DNA of 64,000 nucleotides. It comes from Synergistota bacterium (GTDB lineage: Bacteria > Synergistota > GBS-1). Positions 16,338-24,651 of this stretch are shown here, in pieces. The notes below the pieces were generated by a model. That model made no database searches, was not told where the DNA came from, and saw only the letters and a list, made by a program, of their open reading frames with translations. The DNA lies in contig JANXBX010000001.1 in assembly GCA_025060595.1 (NCBI GenBank), forward strand, positions 1 through 64,000, written 5' to 3'. Numbering within the stretch: position 1 is the stretch's first letter; each line of letters starts with the position of its first letter. A program made the position numbers and the translations under genes.

Positions 16338-16944
16338 CTTTCCTCTCACCTCCCCTTCTCTTAGCAACATTAACTAAGAGCTTAAGAAGATCCGGTTTCT
16401 TCAAACGATACATACCTGTTCTGTCTATCAATTCACCACCTATAACTCTAAGTATCGCCCTCAGCTTATTAACTCCATAGTCATATATAGGTACTCCCTC
16501 CTTAATAAGATCACTTTTCCCAGCCGCTCTAAGTAAGTCAACAATAATACCGGTTAGCTGTGTTAACTCTTCCTTTATATCCAAGGTTTTACAAGCTATC
16601 TTTTCAGTCTTTCCAGATTCCTGATGGATCTTCTCCTTCCCATCTACAGGTCTTCTAAAGGTATCTCCCACACGACCATCTATTATTCTTAAAACCTGTT
16701 GATCTAAGCGTGGTATAACATGAAAGCTGATTACCTTTCCAACTTTTAAGGCAGCTTTAACCCCTGCTTCAATAGCAGCATTAACAGCTCCCACATCCCC
16801 ACCTATTATGACTGTAACAAGTCCTCCTGTCACGAATCGACAAGCTAACAGCTCCACCTGCGCAGCTTTTAAACTCGCATCAGCAGCCTCTATTGCAGGA
16901 ACAAAGCCTATAGTCTCTATCAAACCTATAGCTAAAGCAGACAT
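16324..16944 (-). CDS. EutK-like BMC protein with ~105-residue C-terminal extension
   Basis: Residues 1-95 are a BMC domain (AIGLIETIGFVPAIEAADAS, TGGLVTVIIGGDVGAVNAA, FHVIPRLDQQVL). A charged linker (about 96-120) leads to a helical domain (121-206: LTQLTGIIVDLLRAAG; VPIYDYGVNKLRAILRVIGG; KKPDLLKLLVNVAKRR). Enterobacterial EutK also fuses a BMC domain to a C-terminal helix-turn-helix of about 60 residues; this extension is longer and basic at its end, so nucleic-acid or cargo binding is possible. It lies between eutL and eutE. BMC part sure, extension function unknown. Confidence 0.85.
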   Translation of the reverse strand: MSALAIGLIETIGFVPAIEAADASLKAAQVELLACRFVTGGLVTVIIGGDVGAVNAAIEAGVKAALKVGKVISFHVIPRLDQQVLRIIDGRVGDTFRRPVDGKEKIHQESGKTEKIACKTLDIKEELTQLTGIIVDLLRAAGKSDLIKEGVPIYDYGVNKLRAILRVIGGELIDRTGMYRLKKPDLLKLLVNVAKRRGGERKDEEY

Positions 16945-16960
16945 AAATGTCTCACTTCAC

Positions 16961-17617
16961 TTAGTAGCGTTTGGGTTCCCTAGCCACCTCTATAACAGCA
17001 GCAGCAAAAGCATCACAAGCAGCTTTGCAAGCTGACTGAGTTCCAGTAAGATGACCTCCAGCAAAGTTTGTCTCTGTAGGAGGCCCAAAGAACGATGTCA
17101 TTCTAACCTCCGCAGCCTTGATAGCAGCGTCCAAAGCATACATAGCCTCTAAAGGTGGAGCTATAAGGTAAGCTAATGGGCTTCCCTCAGGAATGTTATT
17201 AATTTTAGAGAGATAAGATCCTGTTCTAGATATAGTTTGGGCATAAAATGCTATAGTTCCCTCCTCATTAGCTGCCCAGAAACAAGCCTCTTCCTCTATC
17301 ATTGCTATAGCAGCATCTAAACCGCTTCTAACCTCTGCAGGATTAGGACCAGCCAGAATTCCTATAAACTCTCCAGATAATGGCCCAGAAGCGTGAGCCG
17401 ATCCTGCATAAAAAGAACGAGCATACACAACTTCGACATCCGCTTTCTTAGTTGCTTCATCAACAGCAGTATAACCCACATCGTCTATAGTACAGGTTAG
17501 CATACCTATACTTCTTTGATGGGGTTTAAGTTTCAAAGCCTCTTTCATAAACTCATTAACATTAGGAATAATCCTAACAGCCAAAACCTTTGCTCTTACT
17601 GGTCCAAAACCGTACAC
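16961..17617 (-). CDS. eutL: EutL tandem-BMC (trimeric) shell protein
   Basis: Pseudohexameric trimer with a large gated pore. The 218 residues show VRAKVLAVRIIPNVNEF at the N-terminus, then IGMLTCTIDDVGYTAVDEA, SFYAGSAHASGPLSGE, and in the second domain TSFFGPPTETNFAGGHLTGT, all EutL hallmarks; length equals family length. GTG at 17617 follows GGGGGG. It lies 24 bp after eutC, the order seen in enteric eut operons. Confidence 0.96.
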   Translation of the reverse strand: MYGFGPVRAKVLAVRIIPNVNEFMKEALKLKPHQRSIGMLTCTIDDVGYTAVDEATKKADVEVVYARSFYAGSAHASGPLSGEFIGILAGPNPAEVRSGLDAAIAMIEEEACFWAANEEGTIAFYAQTISRTGSYLSKINNIPEGSPLAYLIAPPLEAMYALDAAIKAAEVRMTSFFGPPTETNFAGGHLTGTQSACKAACDAFAAAVIEVAREPKRY

Positions 17618-17641
17618 TTCTCATCCCCCCTATCCCTAAAA

Positions 17642-18541
17642 TTAACCCTCCATAGCAGCCAACTTAACACCGCTCATCTTAGCATCATAAATCTTTTTAA
17701 CTATACTAGCTACATGAGCACCAGCCTCTATAGGGGATAAACCTCTATCATGAATATTAGATACTAATGTTCTATCAGACTCTATGGTGCTCTTGTTAGG
17801 TCTGTAACACATGTAAGCACTCATGCTCTTTGCAGTTACAAGCCCAGGTCTCTCACCAATCAACTCGACCAGAACTTCTGGCTGCAATAGTTCCCCTATT
17901 TCATCCATTATTGCTACTCTCCCATATTTAACAAAGAATGGGGTCCCTAAACTTAAACCATATCCTTTAATAGCACTATAAAATGATGGTAAAAAATCTC
18001 TTATATTAGCCTCTATAGCAGTAGAACTAAGACCATCCACGACTATAAGTTGAACCTGGGGATTCTTCTGACAAGATGCCAAGATCTTCTCTTTCGCCTC
18101 AGGAGAAAGCTTTCTACCCAAATCTGGACGAGTAAGATGCTCATCCTTATCTTTAACCATGGTCTGAACCGTAAACATGCCAAGCTCCTCTATAAGCTTA
18201 GGATCAACTTCTTTCATAACCGCATCTTTTGCAGCTGCTAAATCCATCCTAAACCTTAACCAAGGTTCTAACTTATATCTCGCACCTACCCTCCATAAGC
18301 CTATTCTTGCCGGAGTGGTAGACTTTATCCTCTTTAGACCTTCGGGATCGACCGCATTAGGAACTAAACACCACTCTTCCATCTTTATATCAGCCAAATC
18401 TGGTAAGCAAGCCTCCTCTACAGAAGATAACCCTTCCTTTTCTTTCCCTGAGGATACCGTTGTTACAGGAGCCTTTCCTCGCTGCGAAAGCTCCTTTATT
18501 ACACTCTCCACTATCTCCCTTAATTCCTTTTCTGTTATCAT
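17642..18541 (-). CDS. eutC: Ethanolamine ammonia-lyase, small subunit
   Basis: B12-binding partner of EutB; the (EutBC)6 enzyme splits ethanolamine to acetaldehyde and ammonia. Residues 1-20 (MITEKELREIVESVIKELSQ) are an amphipathic encapsulation-type helix, followed by a linker and the EutC core (ARIGLWRVGARYKLEPWLRF, QLIVVDGLSSTAIEAN, LIGERPGL, SAYMCYRPN). ATG 18541 follows GGAGGGAG; a longer reading from 18559 has no better SD. It lies 14 bp after eutB. Confidence 0.96.
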   Translation of the reverse strand: MITEKELREIVESVIKELSQRGKAPVTTVSSGKEKEGLSSVEEACLPDLADIKMEEWCLVPNAVDPEGLKRIKSTTPARIGLWRVGARYKLEPWLRFRMDLAAAKDAVMKEVDPKLIEELGMFTVQTMVKDKDEHLTRPDLGRKLSPEAKEKILASCQKNPQVQLIVVDGLSSTAIEANIRDFLPSFYSAIKGYGLSLGTPFFVKYGRVAIMDEIGELLQPEVLVELIGERPGLVTAKSMSAYMCYRPNKSTIESDRTLVSNIHDRGLSPIEAGAHVASIVKKIYDAKMSGVKLAAMEG

Positions 18542-18555
18542 CCCGCTCCCTCCTC

Positions 18556-19923
18556 TCACTTTTTAAGGAATATACTGGGATCCCCAGCCTTCAGCGTAAG
18601 CTTTCCTTCCTCCATCAATCCCATCTCTTCCATCCACTTTTCAAACTCAGGAGCAGGTCTAAGATTAAGAATCTCTCTTAAAGCAACAACATCATGATAA
18701 CTGGTACACTGATAATTCAACATTATGTCATCTCCCATGGGAACACCCATAAAGTAATTACAGCCCGCAGCCGTAAGGAGCACAGCAAGATTTTCTACAT
18801 CATTCTGATCTGCCTTCATATGGTTAGTGTAACAAGCGTCGCACCCCATCGGAATTCCCGTGAGCTTACCCATAAAATGGTCCTCCAGACCAGCTCTTAT
18901 AACCTGTTTACTATCGTAAAGATATTCAGGTCCTATGAAACCTACCACAGTGTTAACAAGAAGCGGGTTGTATCTCTTAGCCAAACCATAACAACGAGCC
19001 TCTAAAGTAACTTGATCCGCACCATGGTGCGCCTCAGCTGATAATTCTGACCCTTGTCCTGTCTCAAAATACATGTAGTTAGGCCCTTTAGCTGTACTAT
19101 GCTTCTTAATGAGCTCATAAGCCTCATCTAACATTTCTACATTAATACCAAACGCTTCATTCGCCTTCTGAGTTCCACCAAGGCTTTGGAAAACCACCCC
19201 TACCGGAGCCCCCTGCCTTATACACTTCATCTGAGTAGTAACATGCGCTAAAACAGCATGTTGAGCAGGTATCTTCCATTTTTCTATAAACTCATAAAGA
19301 GCACAATATAACCTCGTAACGCTTTCTACCTCATCGATACAAGGATTAATGCCTATTACAGCATCACCTATACCTAAACTAACACCCTCCATTACAGCAG
19401 CCATTATTCCCTCAACACTATCAGTAGGATGATTTGGTTGGAGTCTTGCTGAAAGCGTTCCAGGTAAACCTAGCGTAGTGTTACACCTACCTATTCTTCT
19501 TATCTTCGCCGCTCCATATATAAGATCTAAATTAGAACTTATTTTTGTAACCGCAGCAACCATCTCGCTCGTCAAACCTAGGCTAATGTATTCGATATCT
19601 GCAGATGTTGTATTATGATCAAGTATAAACTCTTTTAATTGTCCAACAGTCCAGGATTTGATCTTGTTATACACATGTTCATTAACCTGATCTTGGATAA
19701 CCCTTGTAACCTCGTCCTCCTCATATGGAACCACAGGATTATTCCTTAAATCTTCTAACGTCAAATTAGCAAGAACATACTTTGCTGCAATTCTCTCTTC
19801 CTCAGAATGAGCCGCTATCCCTGCCAATATGTCTCCTGACTTCTCCTCATTAGCCTTCGCTAAAACCTCCTTAACATCCTTGAACTTATAAATCGTACCT
19901 TTAACCTTCGCCTTAAGAATCAT
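18556..19923 (-). CDS. eutB: Ethanolamine ammonia-lyase, large subunit
   Basis: Catalytic TIM-barrel subunit that holds adenosylcobalamin with EutC. The 455 residues contain GRCNTTLGLPGTLSARLQPN, AVIGINPCID, FQSLGGTQKANEAFGI and FETGQGSELSAEAHHGADQ, all typical of EutB. ATG 19923 follows a G-rich SD; upstream in-frame residues lack one. It lies 16 bp after eutA. Confidence 0.97.
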   Translation of the reverse strand: MILKAKVKGTIYKFKDVKEVLAKANEEKSGDILAGIAAHSEEERIAAKYVLANLTLEDLRNNPVVPYEEDEVTRVIQDQVNEHVYNKIKSWTVGQLKEFILDHNTTSADIEYISLGLTSEMVAAVTKISSNLDLIYGAAKIRRIGRCNTTLGLPGTLSARLQPNHPTDSVEGIMAAVMEGVSLGIGDAVIGINPCIDEVESVTRLYCALYEFIEKWKIPAQHAVLAHVTTQMKCIRQGAPVGVVFQSLGGTQKANEAFGINVEMLDEAYELIKKHSTAKGPNYMYFETGQGSELSAEAHHGADQVTLEARCYGLAKRYNPLLVNTVVGFIGPEYLYDSKQVIRAGLEDHFMGKLTGIPMGCDACYTNHMKADQNDVENLAVLLTAAGCNYFMGVPMGDDIMLNYQCTSYHDVVALREILNLRPAPEFEKWMEEMGLMEEGKLTLKAGDPSIFLKK

Positions 19924-19939
19924 GCCCGCCCCCCCTTTC

Positions 19940-21376
19940 TTATTTATGTTGAAAAACAAGTGTCTTCATAACTACTGGTATAACAGCCCCACCATAAAGA
20001 GGCTTTCCTATGTCCACATAATCACCCTCTCCTAAAGATATTTCATCAACAACTACTATATTCCACCCGCTACCCAAAATATCCTTTAACACAACACCCA
20101 TAGCCTTTCCGATGTCATCTTCACACAAAATCACAACAGGTATTCTTACTCCTATAGACTTATATGCTAAAGCAATTGCAGTAGCTATTTTATTTAAATC
20201 CTCAAACCTGCGGACTACTCCTTTAGGAATGGCTATCGCTAATATTGAATGACCTTCTACAGTTGTAAAAGTAAAAAACTTTCCCACCAATTCTTTTTTA
20301 ATGCTTTCAATATCATCGAAGAGACTATCTAAGGTTACAACAGGGACATTAACAAGTGGTAAAATATCTGAGCTCGTATAAAATATAGTAGAACCGCTTA
20401 ATTCTGTCGTATGCACCCCTGCACCTATCACAGTAGCATATATAGTTTCATAGGGCTTAATAACATCAAGCGGGAAGTTAACCAATAAAAGCCTAAGCTC
20501 ATTGGCTAAAAACGGACCTAAATCACCGTATTTCAGAAGTTCACTATCTAAGGAATTATTAACATCATAAAAGAGCCTTCCTACACCACCTGAAAACATG
20601 AAGCTATCAGCTTTTACCCCATCCCTCGGCAACTCACCTATAGCAGCCTTCGCAGCTATAGGATCAGATTCTCCTACAATAATATTTAAAAGCGCAGATG
20701 CTAGCCTTTTTGCTATACGCCTAATATCGAAGATAGATAAATAAATTCCTTGTTTTATTGATATTCCTAAATCTTCACATACAGCCCAACCTATCTCAGT
20801 CCAACTTACAACTTCCTGACTATACTCTTTAAACTTTATAACCCTGCTTCCTATATTTGCACAAAAAGTACTTTTAAGCTTACCATTAACAAATATCGCC
20901 GCGTTTGTTGTCCCTCCACCTATATCAATATTACAAATCGTCTTATTCCTATCGCGAGAAAAATGAGCTGCACCCGACCCAATCCCTGCAAGATAAGCCT
21001 CAAGATGTGGACCAGCGATAGCTACCACAAAAGTTCCAGCTAACGAAGACAAAGCCCGTGCAACCATCTCCGCATTCTTCTTTTTCGCGGTTTCACCTGT
21101 TATAATAATAGCTCCCGTTCTTACTTCTTCCGCTTTCACAAGAGCTTTTTCATACTCACTCCGAACTATACCAACTAGCTTATCAAAATCTATAACATCA
21201 ATATCAAGCAATGGAGTGAAATACACAGGGCTCCTGTAGATTATCTTTCTACCTATAATCTTGATCTTAGGAACTACAAACCCAGCTGCTATATTATCTA
21301 TTTGTAGTCTACTAAGCACAAGAGAGGTTGTAGTTGTACCAATATCAATACCTACACTCAATATTTCCTCAATCAC
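19940..21376 (-). CDS. eutA: EutA, reactivating factor for ethanolamine ammonia-lyase
   Basis: ATP-dependent chaperone that exchanges damaged cobalamin from EutBC. Actin/Hsp70-like fold: SVGIDIGTTTTSLVLSRL (about 6), TICNIDIGGGTTNAAIFVNG (about 150), SGGVGRLFYD and ATVIGAGVHTTELSGSTI. GTG 21376 follows AAAGG and gives 478 residues; an upstream GTG at 21403 is also in frame. It is the first gene of the 20-gene operon, about 160 bp downstream of the promoter. Confidence 0.93.
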   Translation of the reverse strand: MIEEILSVGIDIGTTTTSLVLSRLQIDNIAAGFVVPKIKIIGRKIIYRSPVYFTPLLDIDVIDFDKLVGIVRSEYEKALVKAEEVRTGAIIITGETAKKKNAEMVARALSSLAGTFVVAIAGPHLEAYLAGIGSGAAHFSRDRNKTICNIDIGGGTTNAAIFVNGKLKSTFCANIGSRVIKFKEYSQEVVSWTEIGWAVCEDLGISIKQGIYLSIFDIRRIAKRLASALLNIIVGESDPIAAKAAIGELPRDGVKADSFMFSGGVGRLFYDVNNSLDSELLKYGDLGPFLANELRLLLVNFPLDVIKPYETIYATVIGAGVHTTELSGSTIFYTSSDILPLVNVPVVTLDSLFDDIESIKKELVGKFFTFTTVEGHSILAIAIPKGVVRRFEDLNKIATAIALAYKSIGVRIPVVILCEDDIGKAMGVVLKDILGSGWNIVVVDEISLGEGDYVDIGKPLYGGAVIPVVMKTLVFQHK

Positions 21377-21444
21377 AGTACCTTTCCCTTCATGCAGACA
21401 CACTAATAGAGAGATTAATAACCACTCTTACACTAACCAGGAGG

Positions 21445-21466
21445 ATTAATACTTCATTGCTCTAAT
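21445..21466 (-). promoter_or_regulatory. Possible ANTAR-type hairpin in the eut leader
   Basis: The minus-strand leader contains AGCAATGAAG, close to the AGCAANGRRGCUY motif of EutV (ANTAR) targets. It can fold as a stem (ATTAGAGC with GTATTAAT, one A-A mismatch, two G-U) closing hexaloop AATGAA with A at 1 and G at 4. A second hairpin and a terminator, needed for the known mechanism, are not seen, and no eutVW is in the window. Confidence 0.3.
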
Positions 21467-21537
21467 ACGGTCTTTTGAGGAAAATTAGAAGAGAATACTC
21501 ACCCACTCCCCCACCTTATACACCAATTAGTAATTTT

Positions 21538-21567
21538 AGTATAACCTTAAAACTAGTTTTCTGTCAA
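21538..21567 (-). promoter_or_regulatory. Promoter of the eut microcompartment operon
   Basis: TTGACA (21562-21567), 18-nt spacer, TATACT (21538-21543) on the minus strand, about 160 bp upstream of eutA. A weaker second candidate lies further upstream (TTGACC near 21679). The rest of the 339-bp divergent gap (21404-21742) is AT-rich; I saw no cobalamin riboswitch. Confidence 0.7.
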
Positions 21568-21692
21568 GAGCCTTAATGCTAAAACTAAGCATTATTTTAA
21601 GTTATTACTATTCCTATTAAAGCCATTATTTTTAATACTCACTTAGAATACATTATTAAAACATAATTATTTCCACGGTCAATTCTTCCATA

Positions 21693-21701
21693 TGCTATAA
21701 T
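21693..21701 (+). promoter_or_regulatory. Extended -10 promoter of the alcohol dehydrogenase operon
   Basis: TGCTATAAT, an extended -10 element, lies 41 bp before the ATG at 21743. The -35 region is poor (CCACGG at 17 nt), so an activator may be needed. It faces the eut promoter across the shared gap. Confidence 0.5.
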
Positions 21702-21742
21702 ACCTTTTGTGTAAAAGCTACTCATGGGAGGTGAACACTAAA

Positions 21743-22963
21743 ATGACAACTCCTTTCAATTATATTTTTGGCTTTAGGGCTACACCTCTAAAGTTTGGTG
21801 TAGGAGCTACTGAACTACTAGGTAAAGAAGCCAAAAAACTAGGGGTTAAAAATGCGCTTATAATAGCAGATAACCTGGTATATGAGAAAACAGATGTCAT
21901 TAAGAGAGCTATAGAATCCTTAGAAAAGGAAGAGATAAAGTATGATATATGGAAGGAGTTAAAGGGAGAACCAACTGAAGAAGATGTTGATAAAGCCTTA
22001 GATTATGTTAAAGGAAAGGACTTTGATGGATTCATTGGGATAGGCGGTGGAAGCGCTATTGATCTAACAAAAATCGTAGATGCTTGCTATACTCACAAAC
22101 CGCAAAGCTTTAAAGATTATCTTGCAAAACCATATGGAAAAGGAGAACCTATACCGGGACCGATAAAACCCCTTATAGCCATTCCAACAACATCTGGAAC
22201 AGGTAGCGAAACCACAAGAGCTGCTGTAATAATAGTTGAAAATGCTAAAGCTACAGCTTATGATGACTTTATAGCCCCAAAATTAGCTATAGTAGATCCA
22301 TTAAATACAATAACGATGTCTCCAAAAGTCACTGCTGGTACAGGAATAGATGCTTTCACTCATGCTTTAGAGGCCTACTTAGCAAAACCTACTCATCTTA
22401 TACCCCCTGGCTCAATAGTCACTGGCTCTAACTTACTTGTGGACATCGTATCAGAAAAAGCAATAGAGCTCATAGGTAAAAGCTTAAGAGTAGCAACCTG
22501 GGATGGGAAAAACTTAGACGCAAGGAGCGATATGGCTTTAGCTGCTTATTTAGCAGGCATTGCCTTTGATAGCGCAGGACTTCATGTTATACACTCTATC
22601 GGACAAGCAATAGGAGCAATAAAGGGTATATCCCACGGAATATCAGTAGGACTTTTCGCACCTGCCTTCCTGGAGGTTGTAGCTCCAATATGCCCAGAAA
22701 AGGTAGCAAAGGTAGCAGAACTTTTAGGTAAAAGGACAAGGGGGTTAGATAAGATTGAGGCCGCGATGTTAGCTTCCGAAGCTGTTAGAGAGTTACTTAG
22801 GGATATAGGTTTCCCAAACGGCCTCTCTGAGTTCGATATCAAAGAAAATGACATATCTAAATTTGTTGAAGAATCGGTTAGACGACCAAGGATAAACTCA
22901 CCTATAGCGATAACACCTGAATTAGCAAAAAACATAATAACTAAATCGATAAAAATATGGTAG
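21743..22963 (+). CDS. Iron-containing alcohol dehydrogenase
   Basis: NAD(P)-dependent group III dehydrogenase. The Rossmann-type motif GIGGGSAIDLTK (about 92), the TTSGTGSETT signature, and metal-binding histidines in DAFTHALEA, HVIHSIGQA and GISHGISVG are present in 406 residues. Start ATG 21743 follows GGGAGGTG. Since the divergent operon makes acetaldehyde, an EutG-like role (reducing acetaldehyde to ethanol to regenerate NAD+) is attractive, but no encapsulation peptide is seen and the sequence also resembles hydroxyacid-oxoacid transhydrogenases. It overlaps the next gene by 7 bp. Confidence 0.9.
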   Translation: MTTPFNYIFGFRATPLKFGVGATELLGKEAKKLGVKNALIIADNLVYEKTDVIKRAIESLEKEEIKYDIWKELKGEPTEEDVDKALDYVKGKDFDGFIGIGGGSAIDLTKIVDACYTHKPQSFKDYLAKPYGKGEPIPGPIKPLIAIPTTSGTGSETTRAAVIIVENAKATAYDDFIAPKLAIVDPLNTITMSPKVTAGTGIDAFTHALEAYLAKPTHLIPPGSIVTGSNLLVDIVSEKAIELIGKSLRVATWDGKNLDARSDMALAAYLAGIAFDSAGLHVIHSIGQAIGAIKGISHGISVGLFAPAFLEVVAPICPEKVAKVAELLGKRTRGLDKIEAAMLASEAVRELLRDIGFPNGLSEFDIKENDISKFVEESVRRPRINSPIAITPELAKNIITKSIKIW

Positions 22964-24651
22964 AAAGGGAGAATAAAAGTTTAATATTAGGATTAGATGT
23001 AGGTGGAACTCACGTAGATGCAGTTGTACTAGAAGGGAAAAGGGTTATAGATAAGGTTAAGATACCTATAGAAAGCGATGACCTTTTTGAACCAATATGG
23101 ACTGCCTTATTAAAACTTATAAAAGATAAGAAAGATTCTATTTCCCAAATAAACTTAAGCACTACAGTAGCAACAAATGCGATAGCTCAGGATAAACTTG
23201 AACCAGTAGGTATGATTATAGAAAGCGGACCAGGTGTTGATCTTTCACATCTAACAGTTAAAGGTGGAGTTTTCTTCATCTCAGGATATATAGATCACAG
23301 GGGGGTAGAAATAAAACCCTTTAACACTAACGAAATATTTCTTGCAAAAAATCTATTTAAAAGCAAAGGGATTAACCTTTGTGGAGTCGTAACCAAATTC
23401 TCCGTAAGAAATCCCTCTCACGAAATAAAAATATGGGAGCTACTCAAAAATGATTTTGAATTCATAAGCTTAGGACATAAACTTTCCGGAAAGCTCAATT
23501 TCCCAAGGAGAATTAATACAACATATTTGAATTCAGCAACCTATCCAAGCTTTAAACGCTTTTACAAGGGAATAATAGAAGCTCTAGAAAAGGAAAAAAT
23601 AAAGACTCAGGTTAACATTCTTAAAGCTGATGGAGGAACGGTTGAGCTCGAAACCGCTAAAGACTACCCAGTTTATACAATTCTATCTGGACCAGCAGCA
23701 AGTATATTAGGAGCTTTAGCCTTAGGTGTACCTAAAGAGGATGGGATAATCATAGACATAGGAGGCACGACCACAGATATAGCTTTTGTAATTCAGGGTA
23801 TCCCAATGCTTGAACCCTTTGGCATAAAAATAGGAGATTACAATACCTTAGTAAGAGCCTTATATAGCTTCTCCATAGGTTTAGGAGGAGATAGCGCAAT
23901 AAAGATTATTAAAGGAAAGTTAAAAATAGGACCGGAAAGGGAGGGATTTCCTAAAGCATTGGGAGGCCCATCCCCCACACCAAGCGATGCTATGATAACT
24001 TTAGGGCTCCTAGATTTGGGAAATAAAGAGCAAGCTATAAAATCTATAAAAGATATATCTATTATCCTGGGCTTAGATACAAAGTCATGTGCAGAACTTA
24101 TACTAAAGGAAATGGTAGGATCGATTAAAAAGGCTGTTGAAAAAGCTTTAGATAGCATAAATAATAAGCCAATTACTACAATCAAAGAGTTACTTTATGG
24201 TAAAAAGATTTCACCAAAATTTCTTTTCCTTATTGGAGGGCCAGCTAAAGCACTCGCACCCTTTTTAAAAGAAGAATTCGGGGTTCCTTGTTATGTTCCA
24301 AAACTTTACGATGTAGCCAACGCCCTAGGAGCAGCACTTGCCAAGAAGACCTTCGAAATCAATTTGTTCATCAACACAGCTGATGAAATTCTATCTGTTC
24401 CTGAACTTGGAATTTGCAAAAAGATAAATAAGAGCTTTACCTTTGAGGAAGCTCAAAAACTTTCCTTAAGTCTCCTAAGAGAATGGGCTCTCTCGAAAGG
24501 TATGAGAGAGGAAGAATTTGAAAGTGAAATAATTGAAAGTACCAGTTTTAACATAGTAAGGGGGTTTTACACTTGTGGGAAAAACATAAGGATAAAAGCT
24601 CAAATAAAACCAGGTTTGCTTTTCAGTTTGGGAGAGATCGAAAATGCTTAA
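22957..24651 (+). CDS. Hydantoinase/oxoprolinase-family ATPase (HyuA-like)
   Basis: Actin-like ATPase family that includes N-methylhydantoinase A, 5-oxoprolinase and acetone carboxylase subunits. Motifs: LGLDVGGTHVDAVVLEG at the N-terminus, STTVATNAIA, VNILKADGGTVELE, SGPAASILGA and IIDIGGTTTDIAFV (about 268-281). At 564 residues it is shorter than classical HyuA (about 680), and no HyuB partner follows. Its start overlaps the dehydrogenase stop and its end overlaps the next gene by 8 bp, so the three are co-translated. Substrate unknown. Confidence 0.82.
   Translation: MVERENKSLILGLDVGGTHVDAVVLEGKRVIDKVKIPIESDDLFEPIWTALLKLIKDKKDSISQINLSTTVATNAIAQDKLEPVGMIIESGPGVDLSHLTVKGGVFFISGYIDHRGVEIKPFNTNEIFLAKNLFKSKGINLCGVVTKFSVRNPSHEIKIWELLKNDFEFISLGHKLSGKLNFPRRINTTYLNSATYPSFKRFYKGIIEALEKEKIKTQVNILKADGGTVELETAKDYPVYTILSGPAASILGALALGVPKEDGIIIDIGGTTTDIAFVIQGIPMLEPFGIKIGDYNTLVRALYSFSIGLGGDSAIKIIKGKLKIGPEREGFPKALGGPSPTPSDAMITLGLLDLGNKEQAIKSIKDISIILGLDTKSCAELILKEMVGSIKKAVEKALDSINNKPITTIKELLYGKKISPKFLFLIGGPAKALAPFLKEEFGVPCYVPKLYDVANALGAALAKKTFEINLFINTADEILSVPELGICKKINKSFTFEEAQKLSLSLLREWALSKGMREEEFESEIIESTSFNIVRGFYTCGKNIRIKAQIKPGLLFSLGEIENA

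Noticed and set aside
21404-21742. Cobalamin riboswitch in front of the B12-dependent eut operon
   Set aside because: No B12-box-like element or long structured leader could be found; only a short hairpin candidate is present.
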